Origin: Saprospiraceae bacterium
GTDB taxonomy: Bacteria > Bacteroidota > Bacteroidia > Chitinophagales > Saprospiraceae
Direction of reading: 5' to 3'
DNA: 54,448 bases
NCBI GenBank assembly: GCA_020629035.1
Contig: JAHDEC010000019.1
Location: 1-54,448 of the forward strand
Below, piece after piece: positions 36,131 through 45,643 of the stretch. A model generated the notes under the pieces. That model was not told the origin of the DNA and did not search any database. It saw nothing but the letters and a program-made list of their open reading frames with translations. A program made the position numbers and the translations under genes. Each line of letters begins with the position of its first letter. Positions within the stretch are counted from its first letter, which is position 1.

Positions 36131-36856
36131 TTATCTTCTTTTCTTTTTCTTTCGCGACTTTTTTCGCTTCGATTTCTTTTTTCTAGAGGACTTACTCCTA
36201 TCTCGAACTTCCTCTTCTATCTCTTCCTCTAGCTCTACCTGTTCCACATCTCCAGAAAAACCCATCTCATCTGGTTTTGGGAACGTGTAAGTAAGTCTAA
36301 AATGAAAATTATATGTTGAGCTTGAAATATTATGATTTAAGCCTATAATCACTGGATTTAATATACCTGTAGCTCCAAAGTCTACGCCAAAGCCATTTCT
36401 GATGTAGTGCTTATAGCCCAATGTGGGTCCAAAGCCAACAGTGCTTGTCGTTCTATTTTGTAAATCAACTCCATATCTAAATTCATAATCAGTAAAGTAT
36501 GTTTCGTCGATACTGACTTGGAAGGCTGCAGTTGCCACCAAACCAATATAAGACCCAAAACCGGGGAAATCTCTAGTTCCATTAGGGAAGTAGTATTTAG
36601 CTGCCACCGATGGTCTTAAAAATTTACGACGATATTGATCGACAGGAAAAAAGGTGTTGGGGTCATTATTTATGAGGGATAAATTCGAATTAAATGTTGT
36701 AATCGCTACCTCAAATCCCCATTTATCTTTGTTGTATTCAAAGCCCAAGTATGGAATATTAGTGAATTTTAGTCCAAATTTTGCGGTGTAATTCGTCTGT
36801 GAATAGCCGACAAAACTGGAACAAAATAAAATGATGACTACTAAAATGTTCTTCAT
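36131..36856 (-). CDS. Outer-membrane beta-barrel-like protein with acidic then basic C-terminal tail
   Basis: This 241-residue protein has a signal peptide (1-19, ending GYSQ) and then about 180 residues of alternating short strands with aromatic residues (FGLKFTNIPYLGFEYN, VAAKYYFPNGTRDF, VGFGPTLGYKHYIRNGFGVDFG, FHFRLTYTFP), typical of small outer-membrane barrels. The last 45 residues are unusual: an acidic stretch (VEQVELEEEIEEEVRD) and then a run of Lys, Arg and Ser ending KKSRKKKKRR. A barrel normally ends at its last strand, so the tail would hang into the periplasm. Binding to peptidoglycan, lipopolysaccharide phosphate or an acidic partner is possible. The gene lies nine bases after smc, presumably in one operon. 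Confidence 0.75.
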   Translation of the reverse strand: MKNILVVIILFCSSFVGYSQTNYTAKFGLKFTNIPYLGFEYNKDKWGFEVAITTFNSNLSLINNDPNTFFPVDQYRRKFLRPSVAAKYYFPNGTRDFPGFGSYIGLVATAAFQVSIDETYFTDYEFRYGVDLQNRTTSTVGFGPTLGYKHYIRNGFGVDFGATGILNPVIIGLNHNISSSTYNFHFRLTYTFPKPDEMGFSGDVEQVELEEEIEEEVRDRSKSSRKKKSKRKKSRKKKKRR

Positions 36857-36865
36857 AATTTCAAA

Positions 36866-39800
36866 TTAATTAACTATTGCTTCGTACTTTTTTATGTCTT
36901 GTTTATCTCTAAAATCTACTGCACTCATCTCAGAAACACCAATCTCCTGCATGTAGACTCCATACAGTACATCAACCTCTTTCATGGTTGCTTTATTATG
37001 CGTGATGATTATAAATTGTGAATTATCAGAGAAGGTTCTTATCAGATTGGTAAACTTAGCTACGTTCCTATCATCAAGCGGTGCATCTACTTCATCCAAA
37101 ATGCAGAAAGGTGCCGGCTTTAATAGATATAAACTAAATAGAAGCGCGGTTGCTGTCAGTGTCTTTTCTCCACCAGATAACTGACTTAGAGACTTAGGAC
37201 GTTTTCCTTTGGGTTTTGCTATAATCTCAATTTTAGACTCTAGCGGGTTTTCCTCGTCAAGCAAAATTAAATCACAATCATCGTCCTCCGTAAATAGGCT
37301 ACGGAAGGTAACTTGGAAATTCTCTTTTACTGAACTAAAGGCCTCCATATATTTTTCGGTAGCTGTAGATTCTATTTCACTGATGGTTTTTTGTAAGTCT
37401 TCTTGAGCATACAAAATATCATCTCGTTGCTTCACGATATAGTCGTATCGTTCTTTTATTTCTTCATAAGCTGTAATGGCCATTGGATTAATATCACCAT
37501 AGTTAGCTAACCTGTGTTTTAACTTCTCTACTTCCAGTTCTAAATCTTCCAATTCTTTCAAATCTTCAGGCAATTCAAAGGCTGTGATTCCTGCTCTATC
37601 TATCTCAAATTCTATTTGTAAGCGGTTGTAGATTTCTTTTTCTTCAAACTGATAAGTGTGCACCTTTTCATTTAGCTGATTTTGCAATGATTGTTGGTTC
37701 ATCAAATTCTGGTTAGTGATTCTGATGTTTTTCTCAAACTCGTGCAATTCGGATTTCTTACTAAAAAAGGCTTCTTCAGCGCTGTTTAGCAAAACCGCTT
37801 TATCTGTTTTATTTTGGAGTAGCGTTTTAAGCTTATTTTCATAGTCTCCACTACTTGCCGCCATTTCTGCTAAGGATTTAACGATGCGTTCGATTTGAAG
37901 TTTGTCGTTTTCTGTAGACTGTCGCATTCTCATCAGGTTCTCCTCAATGTTTCTGATTTCTGTGCGAGTGATGTTAGCTTCGTTTTGGGCTTTAACCAAT
38001 CCTAGATTGTGTGTATTATAGTTTTGCTGTAGTTCGTTTAATTTAATTTGTGCGGCGCCTAAGGTGCTACTATGCTCTTTCAAAGCAGCTTCTTTATTCA
38101 CAAACTCCTTGTCGATTGATAATAAGCGAGCTTTTGCTTCTTTGATGGATGCTTCGGTTTCCTTGATGGTATTTAATCGTTCATTTTTAAGCGACAAATT
38201 ATTTGTCTCTGTTTGATTTATCTGCTGGATACTCTGTTCGAGGTTGGTTATCTGAAAACCAAAACGCTGTATTTCTACCTCAATTTTTCGTCTTTCTTCA
38301 TCAAGAGCAATCGAAGGGTTATTAGCTATTTTTGCTTCAAGCTCTTCTAATTCTTTTGTTTTTTTGCCAATATTGCTCTCGTTCTTGGAAATGGTTTTTG
38401 TGAGGCTTTCAAGTGCTTTTTTTCGACCAAGCTTCTTGCCTTCAAACAAGCCTTTGGAACCTCCACTTATCGTGAAATCATCGATAATCCATGTGCCTTC
38501 TTTATTGATAATTTTCGCTCCTATTTGTTGCCCTTTGTAGTTTTCGGCAATGTAGACATTGCTAAATAATTGGGCGAGTAGGGCTTTGTGTTTTTCTTGA
38601 CAGGAAATCACTTCCATGGCGGCAACCATATCCTTTTGAGCAGTTGTTTTTGCCTTGCTTTCTTTAACTCTAGAGAGTACCAGAAATTTAGCTCTACCCT
38701 TTTGTGCACTTTTTAAAAGATCGATAGCTTCAAAAGCTTGTGCATCTGTTTCGACAATAAAATGGTTTATATAGGGTTCTATGTATTTTTCAATAGCATC
38801 CCTGTAAGCCGGTGGACAGTCAAAGGCATCACTGAGCATAGGGATTTTCCCCTTATAATGATCATAGAGAAACTTTACCGAAGCCGGAAATCCTTCCATC
38901 GAATCCACCATACTTTTTAGTAAGTTAAATTCATTTCGATTTTTATCTAAGGCTCTTTTTTCAGTATCTAATTCTGTTTTTAAGGTGCTACGCCTTGCCT
39001 CATTTTTATCTAATAATTCTTTCTCCTTACCCAGTTGTTTTAGGATTTTATCCACCTGAGACTGAGTGTCTTTTTGTTGGCTTTGTAAATCTTTAAGTAT
39101 GCTTTGTTTGGACTTTTTCGAAGTCGATATTTCATCTATTTGGAGCTGGAATCCTTTGAGTTGTTGCTTTACATTACTCACGGTATTTTCCTTAATGGCA
39201 ATATCTTTTTCTAAGCGATATTTCTCTTCTTGTATTTGTTCGAAAGCTTGGCTTTGAGACTTAGCATTGGTATCTAATGATTGGAATTCTAGTTGGTATT
39301 TATTTAATTTTTCTAAGGCTGCTATTTGCATCTTTTGGCACTTTTCTTCTTCAGCTAGATGAACTTTTAGTGTGTTATTTAACTCTTTAATTCGATCGTT
39401 GTATCGTCCTTCGTCTTCCAACGATTTTTCGATCGACAAGGTTAGTTTTTGCTGATTTTGCTTAAAGAAATCGATCTTTTGTGCTTGAATCTTAGTTTGA
39501 TTTTCAAGGTCACGTATGGATTCAAATAGCTGATTCGTTTCTTTTTGATTCGCACTTAATTTTTGTTCTAGTTCTATACTCTCTTTTTGGCCAGCTTCCA
39601 AAGCTGCCTCAAAGTTTCTTAGATCGGTTTTTAGTTTTATACTTCGATCTTTTTCTGTGGCAATTTTAGCTTTTAAGTCAGTGAGTTGTGTCCCTAATTT
39701 TTCAAGTTTCAGTTTAGAACTGTGGACATGTATTTGCTTGTATTTGTCTTTGAGCTTATAGTATCGTTCAGTACGCTTTGCTTGTTTTTCAAGCCCTTTC

Positions 39801-40405
39801 ATATTCGTTTCTAATTCGAATAAAAGGTCTTCTACTCTATCTAAGTCAGCTTCAGTGAGCTTTAGCTTATTAATGGTTTCTCGCTTACGAATTTTAAACT
39901 TGGATATTCCTGCGGCTTGCTCAAACATTTTACGCCTTGCGTTATCCTTATCCGCAAGAATGTCATCGACCATTCCTAATTCGATAATCGCATACGAATT
40001 AGATCCAATACCCGAATCCATAAACAGGTTAGTGATATCCTTTAACCTACATTTTACATCATTCAAACGATATTCTGATTCGCCTGAACGATAAAGTATT
40101 CGAGAAATAGCGACTTCTTGGTACTCTGTGGGTAGAATGTTGCGGGTGTTTTCAAAGCTCAGTGTGACTTGAGCCATTCCACCTTTCTTTTTGTTTTTTG
40201 TACCATTGAAAATCACATCTCCCATCGATTCTAATCGGAGTTCTTTACTCTTTTGTTCTCCAAGAACCCAACGAATAGAATCTACAATATTGGATTTACC
40301 GCTACCATTCGGACCCACGATTCCAATCATAGGTTCATTAAAATGGATAATGGTTTTATTAGCAAAACTTTTAAATCCTCGTATTTCTAGACTCTTCAAC
40401 CTCAT
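36866..40405 (-). CDS. smc: Chromosome-segregation ATPase SMC
   Basis: This 1179-residue condensin subunit organises and segregates chromosomes. I chose the ATG at 40405 (MRLKSLEIRGFKSFA), because the upstream in-frame ATG adds nine unrelated residues. Walker A is GPNGSGKS (31-38). Long coiled coils flank a hinge near 500-660, with GGSKGLFEGKK after the second hinge half. The signature LSGGEKTLTATAL starts at 1076, with Walker B ILDEVD (Asp1104, Glu1105) and the D-loop APLDDRN. Length and order are those of a complete bacterial SMC. scpA and scpB are not in the window. It heads a minus-strand run with a barrel protein nine bases downstream, an unusual but compact arrangement. Confidence 0.97.
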   Translation of the reverse strand: MRLKSLEIRGFKSFANKTIIHFNEPMIGIVGPNGSGKSNIVDSIRWVLGEQKSKELRLESMGDVIFNGTKNKKKGGMAQVTLSFENTRNILPTEYQEVAISRILYRSGESEYRLNDVKCRLKDITNLFMDSGIGSNSYAIIELGMVDDILADKDNARRKMFEQAAGISKFKIRKRETINKLKLTEADLDRVEDLLFELETNMKGLEKQAKRTERYYKLKDKYKQIHVHSSKLKLEKLGTQLTDLKAKIATEKDRSIKLKTDLRNFEAALEAGQKESIELEQKLSANQKETNQLFESIRDLENQTKIQAQKIDFFKQNQQKLTLSIEKSLEDEGRYNDRIKELNNTLKVHLAEEEKCQKMQIAALEKLNKYQLEFQSLDTNAKSQSQAFEQIQEEKYRLEKDIAIKENTVSNVKQQLKGFQLQIDEISTSKKSKQSILKDLQSQQKDTQSQVDKILKQLGKEKELLDKNEARRSTLKTELDTEKRALDKNRNEFNLLKSMVDSMEGFPASVKFLYDHYKGKIPMLSDAFDCPPAYRDAIEKYIEPYINHFIVETDAQAFEAIDLLKSAQKGRAKFLVLSRVKESKAKTTAQKDMVAAMEVISCQEKHKALLAQLFSNVYIAENYKGQQIGAKIINKEGTWIIDDFTISGGSKGLFEGKKLGRKKALESLTKTISKNESNIGKKTKELEELEAKIANNPSIALDEERRKIEVEIQRFGFQITNLEQSIQQINQTETNNLSLKNERLNTIKETEASIKEAKARLLSIDKEFVNKEAALKEHSSTLGAAQIKLNELQQNYNTHNLGLVKAQNEANITRTEIRNIEENLMRMRQSTENDKLQIERIVKSLAEMAASSGDYENKLKTLLQNKTDKAVLLNSAEEAFFSKKSELHEFEKNIRITNQNLMNQQSLQNQLNEKVHTYQFEEKEIYNRLQIEFEIDRAGITAFELPEDLKELEDLELEVEKLKHRLANYGDINPMAITAYEEIKERYDYIVKQRDDILYAQEDLQKTISEIESTATEKYMEAFSSVKENFQVTFRSLFTEDDDCDLILLDEENPLESKIEIIAKPKGKRPKSLSQLSGGEKTLTATALLFSLYLLKPAPFCILDEVDAPLDDRNVAKFTNLIRTFSDNSQFIIITHNKATMKEVDVLYGVYMQEIGVSEMSAVDFRDKQDIKKYEAIVN

Positions 40406-40440
40406 ATAAGAAAACAAATATATGAAAGTCATAAATACGT

Positions 40441-40473
40441 TTGCTTAGAATTAGACAGTATAAATTATCTTTA
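40441..40473 (+). promoter_or_regulatory. Possible promoter of the S9 peptidase gene
   Basis: TTG (40441-40443), a 22-base spacer and TATCTTTA (40466-40473) approximate the Bacteroidota consensus. The spacer is one base too long and the last position differs. The ATG follows 17 bases later, so the leader would be short. Weak call. Confidence 0.3.
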
Positions 40474-40490
40474 ACCAAATATTATGAACC

Positions 40491-42698
40491 ATGAAAGCAA
40501 AACACATCTTTCTAGTATCCATTATTCTCTTAATAATACAATGCCAAAGCCCTACTTCTATGAAGCTTGAAACATCGATGACTGACAACATTGCTAAAAA
40601 CACGCCACCTGTTGCAGAGAAAATAGCATACCCAATGGAAATCCATGGTGATACACGGGTAGATGACTACTATTGGATGCGATTAACAGATGAGCAAAAG
40701 AATGCAGAAAAGCCAGATAGCAAGACCTCCAAAGTGGTCAGCTACATTGAACAAGAAAATACGTATACCGACTCAATCATGGCTCACTTAGGTCCATTAA
40801 AGGATCATTTATTCGAAGAAATTAAAAGCCGGATTAAGCAAACAGATCTTTCGGTTCCCTATAAATACCACGGATATCATTACATAACTAGATATAACGA
40901 AGGACAAGAATATCCAATCTACTCAAGAAAAAAAGGGTCGATGGATGCCGAAGAAGAAATCATGCTAGACGTCAATGAACTAGCTAAAGAATATGATTTT
41001 TATGCGGTAGGTGGCAGAAATGTCAGCTTAAACAATGAGTTATTAGCCTATGGAGAAGATACCCTAAGTCGAAGAATATACAACATCAAGTTTAAAAATT
41101 TGAAGACTGGAGAAATGCTGGATGATGTTATCGAAAATACCACCGGTCGAGTGGTTTGGGCAAATGACAACAAGACCGTGTTTTACACCAGAAAAGATGC
41201 CGCATTAAGAGCCTACAAAATATTTAAACACGTCATTGGCACAGACTCAAAAAATGATAAAGAAGTTTTCCATGAAGCTGATGAGACGTTTAACGCCTAT
41301 GTATACAAAACTAAATCTGATCGATTTATTGTGATTGGTTCGTCCTCCACTCTATCGAATGAATATAGAATACTAGATGCGGATAATCCAAGCGGAACGT
41401 TCAAGGTTTTTAGTCCTAGAGAGCGCAAGTTAGAATACTCTATCAGTCACTACGATGGAAACTGGTACATTTTAACTAACAAAGACGGAGCCACCAATTT
41501 TAAACTCATGAAAACGGCTGAGGACAAAACCGAAAAGGAGCACTGGGAAGATGTTATCGCTCACCGAGATGACACCTTATTAGAAGGTGTGGAGATTTTC
41601 AAAGACTTTATGGTGCTATCCGAACGATCTAATGCAACCACTAAAATTCAGATCAGGCCTTGGGGCAATAAATCACCTCATTTTATTGATTTTGGCGAAA
41701 CAGCCTATACTGTTTATACATCCATAAACCCTGAATTTGATACTGATAAGTTGCGGATTTCTTATACCTCCATGACTACACCTAATACCACTTATGATTA
41801 TGATATGAATAAGCGTCAGTTGGATTTACTCAAACAGCAAGAAGTGTTGGGTGATTTTAATCCAATTAATTATACGGCCGAGCGAGTTATGGTGAAAGCA
41901 AGAGATGGTGTGGAGGTACCGATGAGTATAGTGTATAAAAATGGCTTTAAGAAAGATGGAACTATGCCAGTTTTACTATACGGTTATGGATCGTATGGTT
42001 ATAGTATGGATCCTTATTTTTCATCTGTACGACTTAGTCTCTTAGACCGAGGTTTTGCCTATGCCATTGCCCACATTAGAGGTGGCCAAGAAATGGGTCG
42101 TCAATGGTATGAGGATGGCAAGTATTTAAAAAAGAAAAACACTTTTACTGATTTTATAGATTGTGGGAAATATTTGGTGGAGAACCAGCATGCTGATGAA
42201 GGACATTTGTACGCGATGGGCGGAAGTGCAGGTGGTTTACTTATGGGTGCGGTCATGAATATGGCTCCGGATTTATGGAACGGAGTCATTGCAGCTGTGC
42301 CTTTTGTAGATGTGGTTACGACTATGTTAGATGAAAGCATCCCATTGACTACGGGAGAATTTGATGAGTGGGGAAATCCAAAGGACAAAGCCTATTATGA
42401 GTATATGAAGAGTTACTCTCCATATGATAATATTGAAAAGAAAGACTATCCTTCTACCTTGATAACTACCGGTTATTTTGATTCTCAGGTTCAATATTGG
42501 GAACCTGTAAAATGGATTGCTAAGCTGAGAGATATGAAAACTGATAATAATCCATTGCTCCTGCACTGTCAAATGGAGACGGGTCATTCAGGTTCATCCG
42601 GAAGGTTTGAACGACTAAAAACGTCTGCTTTAGAATATGCTTATTTACTCGATCGTGCTGGCTTAGCTGAAGTGGTTAAACCGATTCAAAAAGACTAA
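40491..42698 (+). CDS. ptrB: Prolyl-oligopeptidase family serine peptidase (S9A, oligopeptidase B-like) lipoprotein
   Basis: This 735-residue protein is an S9A peptidase with an N-terminal beta-propeller and a C-terminal alpha/beta-hydrolase domain. The catalytic triad is Ser579 (MGGSAGGLLMGAV), Asp664 (TTGYFDSQVQYWEP) and His699 (METGHSGSSGRF). The early motif HGDTRVDDYYWMR near residue 53 and the acidic site EFDEWGNP after the nucleophile support oligopeptidase B-like specificity for basic residues. A hydrophobic leader with LIIQ-Cys18 suggests a lipoprotein, though the lipobox is imperfect (Gln before Cys). It would trim peptides in the periplasm. Its 3' end overlaps the convergent glycosyltransferase by 23 bases. 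Confidence 0.9.
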   Translation: MKAKHIFLVSIILLIIQCQSPTSMKLETSMTDNIAKNTPPVAEKIAYPMEIHGDTRVDDYYWMRLTDEQKNAEKPDSKTSKVVSYIEQENTYTDSIMAHLGPLKDHLFEEIKSRIKQTDLSVPYKYHGYHYITRYNEGQEYPIYSRKKGSMDAEEEIMLDVNELAKEYDFYAVGGRNVSLNNELLAYGEDTLSRRIYNIKFKNLKTGEMLDDVIENTTGRVVWANDNKTVFYTRKDAALRAYKIFKHVIGTDSKNDKEVFHEADETFNAYVYKTKSDRFIVIGSSSTLSNEYRILDADNPSGTFKVFSPRERKLEYSISHYDGNWYILTNKDGATNFKLMKTAEDKTEKEHWEDVIAHRDDTLLEGVEIFKDFMVLSERSNATTKIQIRPWGNKSPHFIDFGETAYTVYTSINPEFDTDKLRISYTSMTTPNTTYDYDMNKRQLDLLKQQEVLGDFNPINYTAERVMVKARDGVEVPMSIVYKNGFKKDGTMPVLLYGYGSYGYSMDPYFSSVRLSLLDRGFAYAIAHIRGGQEMGRQWYEDGKYLKKKNTFTDFIDCGKYLVENQHADEGHLYAMGGSAGGLLMGAVMNMAPDLWNGVIAAVPFVDVVTTMLDESIPLTTGEFDEWGNPKDKAYYEYMKSYSPYDNIEKKDYPSTLITTGYFDSQVQYWEPVKWIAKLRDMKTDNNPLLLHCQMETGHSGSSGRFERLKTSALEYAYLLDRAGLAEVVKPIQKD

Positions 42699-43743
42699 TA
42701 AGTTTTTCGCTTTCTTGCTCCCAATGAAAATGCTGTGCAGCTTGTGAGCTTGCTTGCTTTTTACTTTGGTAAATGGCAGGATCCTCTAGGATTCTTATAC
42801 TCTTGATGAGAGCTTCTGTGTTGTATTCTTGCACAAGGACAGCCACATCAAACTGATTACATATTTCTTGATATTCGGGAAATTGCATGTTAATCGACGG
42901 TATTCCAGCATGCATGTAATCAAAGAATTTATTAGCCAGCGAGTAGGTATAATTTAAGCTTAATGGTTCCAACATATTAAGCCCAATGCTTGCTGATGTT
43001 GAAAGTTTGTGTAGATCATCAGGTTTGACCCAACCTTTAAAGATTACTTGTTGGTCGAGTTGTTTCTCGCTTACTTGAGCTCTGAGTTGATCCGAAAGAT
43101 CACCTTCGCCTACAATAATAAGTTGGTACTCCGGCAAATGTTCCATCGCATCGATGGCTAGCTCAATCCCTCTACCTTGGTTTAGGGCTCCTTGGTATAT
43201 AAGGACTTTGTGGTTTTCTGTAGTGGAAGATTGTGTTAGTTGTTTGTGCGGAACATTTCTGATTACATGGAAGGCTTGTTTGTATTTTTCTTTGAAGATC
43301 TTTGCTAAACTTTCATTTACGGTGATAGCGAGATGAGTTTTAGGGATGAGCTTATTAGCTATGGTTGCCCATATTTTTTTCTTTATTGGTTTGTGGAGCA
43401 ATTCAGGGACTTCGGTATAATATTCATGGCTATCGAAAACAAGCTTAGCTTCGTTTTTTGCTATATAGGCGGCTAAGATTGTATCTAAATCCACCGCATA
43501 AATTATATCCTTTTTAAGTCGGATGAGGCTTATGTACATTCGTAAATTAAAACCTAGGTAAAACAAGATTCCAGCACTAAAGAATGGTTTGATCTTAATA
43601 TGCTTTACTGATGCCAAATGGCAATGACCCCTTGACAACCAAGTTACTTGATAGTCTGATTCAACAAGCACCTTAATGATACGTTGCATCCTGCGATCGT
43701 AATCTGCAAAACTGGTGGAACAAACAACAATATGTTTAGCCAT
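42676..43743 (-). CDS. GT4-like glycosyltransferase
   Basis: This 355-residue GT-B glycosyltransferase has an N-terminal half starting HIVVCSTSFADYDRRMQR, with AVDLDTILAAYI and VFDSHEYYTEVPEL typical of GT4 acceptor domains. The donor half begins about residue 180 (KVLIYQGALNQGRGIELAIDA) with IIVGEGDLSDQL and the late motif YSLANKFFDYMHAGIPSINM, which has Asp where many relatives have Glu. It is the third gene of an operon: its ATG overlaps the recQ stop by eight bases. Its 3' end runs 23 bases into the convergent S9 peptidase. The acceptor sugar or lipid is unknown, and its presence after recQ gives no hint. Confidence 0.85.
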   Translation of the reverse strand: MAKHIVVCSTSFADYDRRMQRIIKVLVESDYQVTWLSRGHCHLASVKHIKIKPFFSAGILFYLGFNLRMYISLIRLKKDIIYAVDLDTILAAYIAKNEAKLVFDSHEYYTEVPELLHKPIKKKIWATIANKLIPKTHLAITVNESLAKIFKEKYKQAFHVIRNVPHKQLTQSSTTENHKVLIYQGALNQGRGIELAIDAMEHLPEYQLIIVGEGDLSDQLRAQVSEKQLDQQVIFKGWVKPDDLHKLSTSASIGLNMLEPLSLNYTYSLANKFFDYMHAGIPSINMQFPEYQEICNQFDVAVLVQEYNTEALIKSIRILEDPAIYQSKKQASSQAAQHFHWEQESEKLISLFESV

Positions 43744-45643
43744 TAACTATGATTTTCTTGGCCACAATGTCTATCAATTTTTCGTCTTCCATCACTTGAA
43801 GGCAAGTTTTACAATAGTGCCATTCCGCTTTAGAGAAGGCTAATTTAAGATCATCAAAGCTAGTGTTTCCATCTGATAAAAGAGCCATTAAACGCTCTTT
43901 GACGGCTGATTTTTTGTATTTGTCCAATGCTGGTTCACAATTATCACATATCCCACATGCCTGACTGTTTGTATCGCCAAAGTACTGATCAATGTAGACT
44001 TGTCTACAGGTTTCTAAGTCTACATAATCAAACATAGCTTGTAGAGATGTTTGCCCTTTCTCTAGCTTTTCTTCATATACTTCTTTCGGAATATATAGTC
44101 GATCATGATCGGGTCTTTTAAGCAGAAAGCTAACATAGGGTTTTTGATGACTGGGGATATACTCTAATAGATATAAGCTTTGAAGCTTTTTGATAATGGG
44201 TAAATGTTCTTTCCGTTTAATGTTCAATTTTGATTCAATCAGCATCTCATTAATCTTCACAAACTCTAGGAATAGTCCTTCATAGATTCGTAAAATACCT
44301 CTGAGATAATTTTGCAAACCTTCGTCAAATTTATCGCTCCTAAGCCAGTCTTTATATCTGTTTTGGTGGATCATCATCCTGGATGGTTGGTAGATAGCAT
44401 CCGATAGATAGATATAATTAGCTGCTTGGATTATTTTCAAGGCATGATAAGTCTGTAATGACATCAAATTATACTTGACACAAAATTCTCCAAGATCAAA
44501 ACGATAGCGCTGCCCTACACCTTCTCCAGGTGGTACATGATATTGGCTACATAGCGCTTGGTACACTTTACTTATGTACTCTTTTTTTGGAAAACTATTA
44601 CTTAGTTCTGTTTTCTTCTTTTGCTGATCGTAGTCTTTGTAGAGCATAATAACTCTAGCTGCTTCCCCATCCCGTCCAGCTCGCCCTGCCTCTTGGATGT
44701 ACTCTTCTAGACTTGGAGTTATTTCAAAGTGAATCACAAAACGTACATCTGCTTTATCGATGCCCATTCCAAATGCGTTTGTTGCTACAATAATGGGTAC
44801 TTCATCATTAATCCAGCTGGCTTGAATTTCTTCTTTTTCTTCTATTTTCAAACCACCATGAAAGGCTCTTGACACCAAACCATTATTATTGAGGAGTTGA
44901 CTAATTTCCTTAGTAAGTCTTCTGCTGCGTACATAAATGAGTCCAGTTTTATGTTGGTTAGCCTTGGCAAAAGCTAGAATAAAACCTAATTTATCTTCGG
45001 TCTTGAATAGTTCATAAGAAAGGTTCGATCGTCTTGAAGAATGGATAAAACGATTGACTTTTTTGAGTTGTAAATTAGCCACAATGTCATCTTGGACTTT
45101 CAAAGTCGCCGTAGCCGTTACTGCAATGGTGGGTACTTTTAATTGCTGACTTAAAGTGGTAATCCTTCTATAACTGGGTCTGAAATCATGCCCCCATTGT
45201 GATATACAATGAGCTTCATCAACGGCAATCATGGATACATTCATGCGATCAACTCTAGCGGCAAACATAGGGCTGGTAATTCGTTCAGGTGAGAGATACA
45301 GCAACTTCAATCTTCCTTGCATAGCATCTTCTAGAATCCGATCTTGGTCTTTATGGTTTAATCCACTATGCACGCTCTCAGCTGATATGCCACGTTTCTT
45401 TAGTTGATGAACTTGATCCTCCATTAAAGCAATTAAGGGAGAAATAACGAGGCAGAGTCCCTCAAGATATAAGGCCGGTAATTGGTAGCAAATAGACTTT
45501 CCGCCACCGGTTGCAAGTATAGCGAGGGTATCTTTTTTTTCGGTTATTGCATCAATAATGGGCCACTGAGCTTCTCGGAGACTATCATAACCCCAGTAGT
45601 TTTTCAGGTATTGTTCAATGCTTTTTCTCTTACTTATGCTCAT
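43736..45643 (-). CDS. recQ: RecQ-family ATP-dependent DNA helicase
   Basis: This 635-residue 3'-5' helicase has Walker A TGGGKS (45-50), the DEAH box AVDEAHCISQWGHDFRPSY (Asp142 to His145), motif VIVATNAFGMGIDKADVRFV, and the arginine-finger motif EAGRAGRDGEAA. The RQC zinc site is present as CRQVYIDQYFG and CGICDNC near 560-583. After it come only about 50 residues of a short helical tail; no HRDC domain is evident, so this is the short RecQ form common in Bacteroidota, which often have more than one RecQ. It starts by TAATG overlap with the DUF6089 gene and overlaps the downstream glycosyltransferase by eight bases. Confidence 0.95.
   Translation of the reverse strand: MSISKRKSIEQYLKNYWGYDSLREAQWPIIDAITEKKDTLAILATGGGKSICYQLPALYLEGLCLVISPLIALMEDQVHQLKKRGISAESVHSGLNHKDQDRILEDAMQGRLKLLYLSPERITSPMFAARVDRMNVSMIAVDEAHCISQWGHDFRPSYRRITTLSQQLKVPTIAVTATATLKVQDDIVANLQLKKVNRFIHSSRRSNLSYELFKTEDKLGFILAFAKANQHKTGLIYVRSRRLTKEISQLLNNNGLVSRAFHGGLKIEEKEEIQASWINDEVPIIVATNAFGMGIDKADVRFVIHFEITPSLEEYIQEAGRAGRDGEAARVIMLYKDYDQQKKKTELSNSFPKKEYISKVYQALCSQYHVPPGEGVGQRYRFDLGEFCVKYNLMSLQTYHALKIIQAANYIYLSDAIYQPSRMMIHQNRYKDWLRSDKFDEGLQNYLRGILRIYEGLFLEFVKINEMLIESKLNIKRKEHLPIIKKLQSLYLLEYIPSHQKPYVSFLLKRPDHDRLYIPKEVYEEKLEKGQTSLQAMFDYVDLETCRQVYIDQYFGDTNSQACGICDNCEPALDKYKKSAVKERLMALLSDGNTSFDDLKLAFSKAEWHYCKTCLQVMEDEKLIDIVAKKIIVNG

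Noticed and set aside
40411-40424. CAAATATA as the smc promoter box (TATATTTG on the minus strand)
   Set aside because: The box fits the consensus but lies only ten bases from the start codon and has no matching TTG at 19-21 bases.
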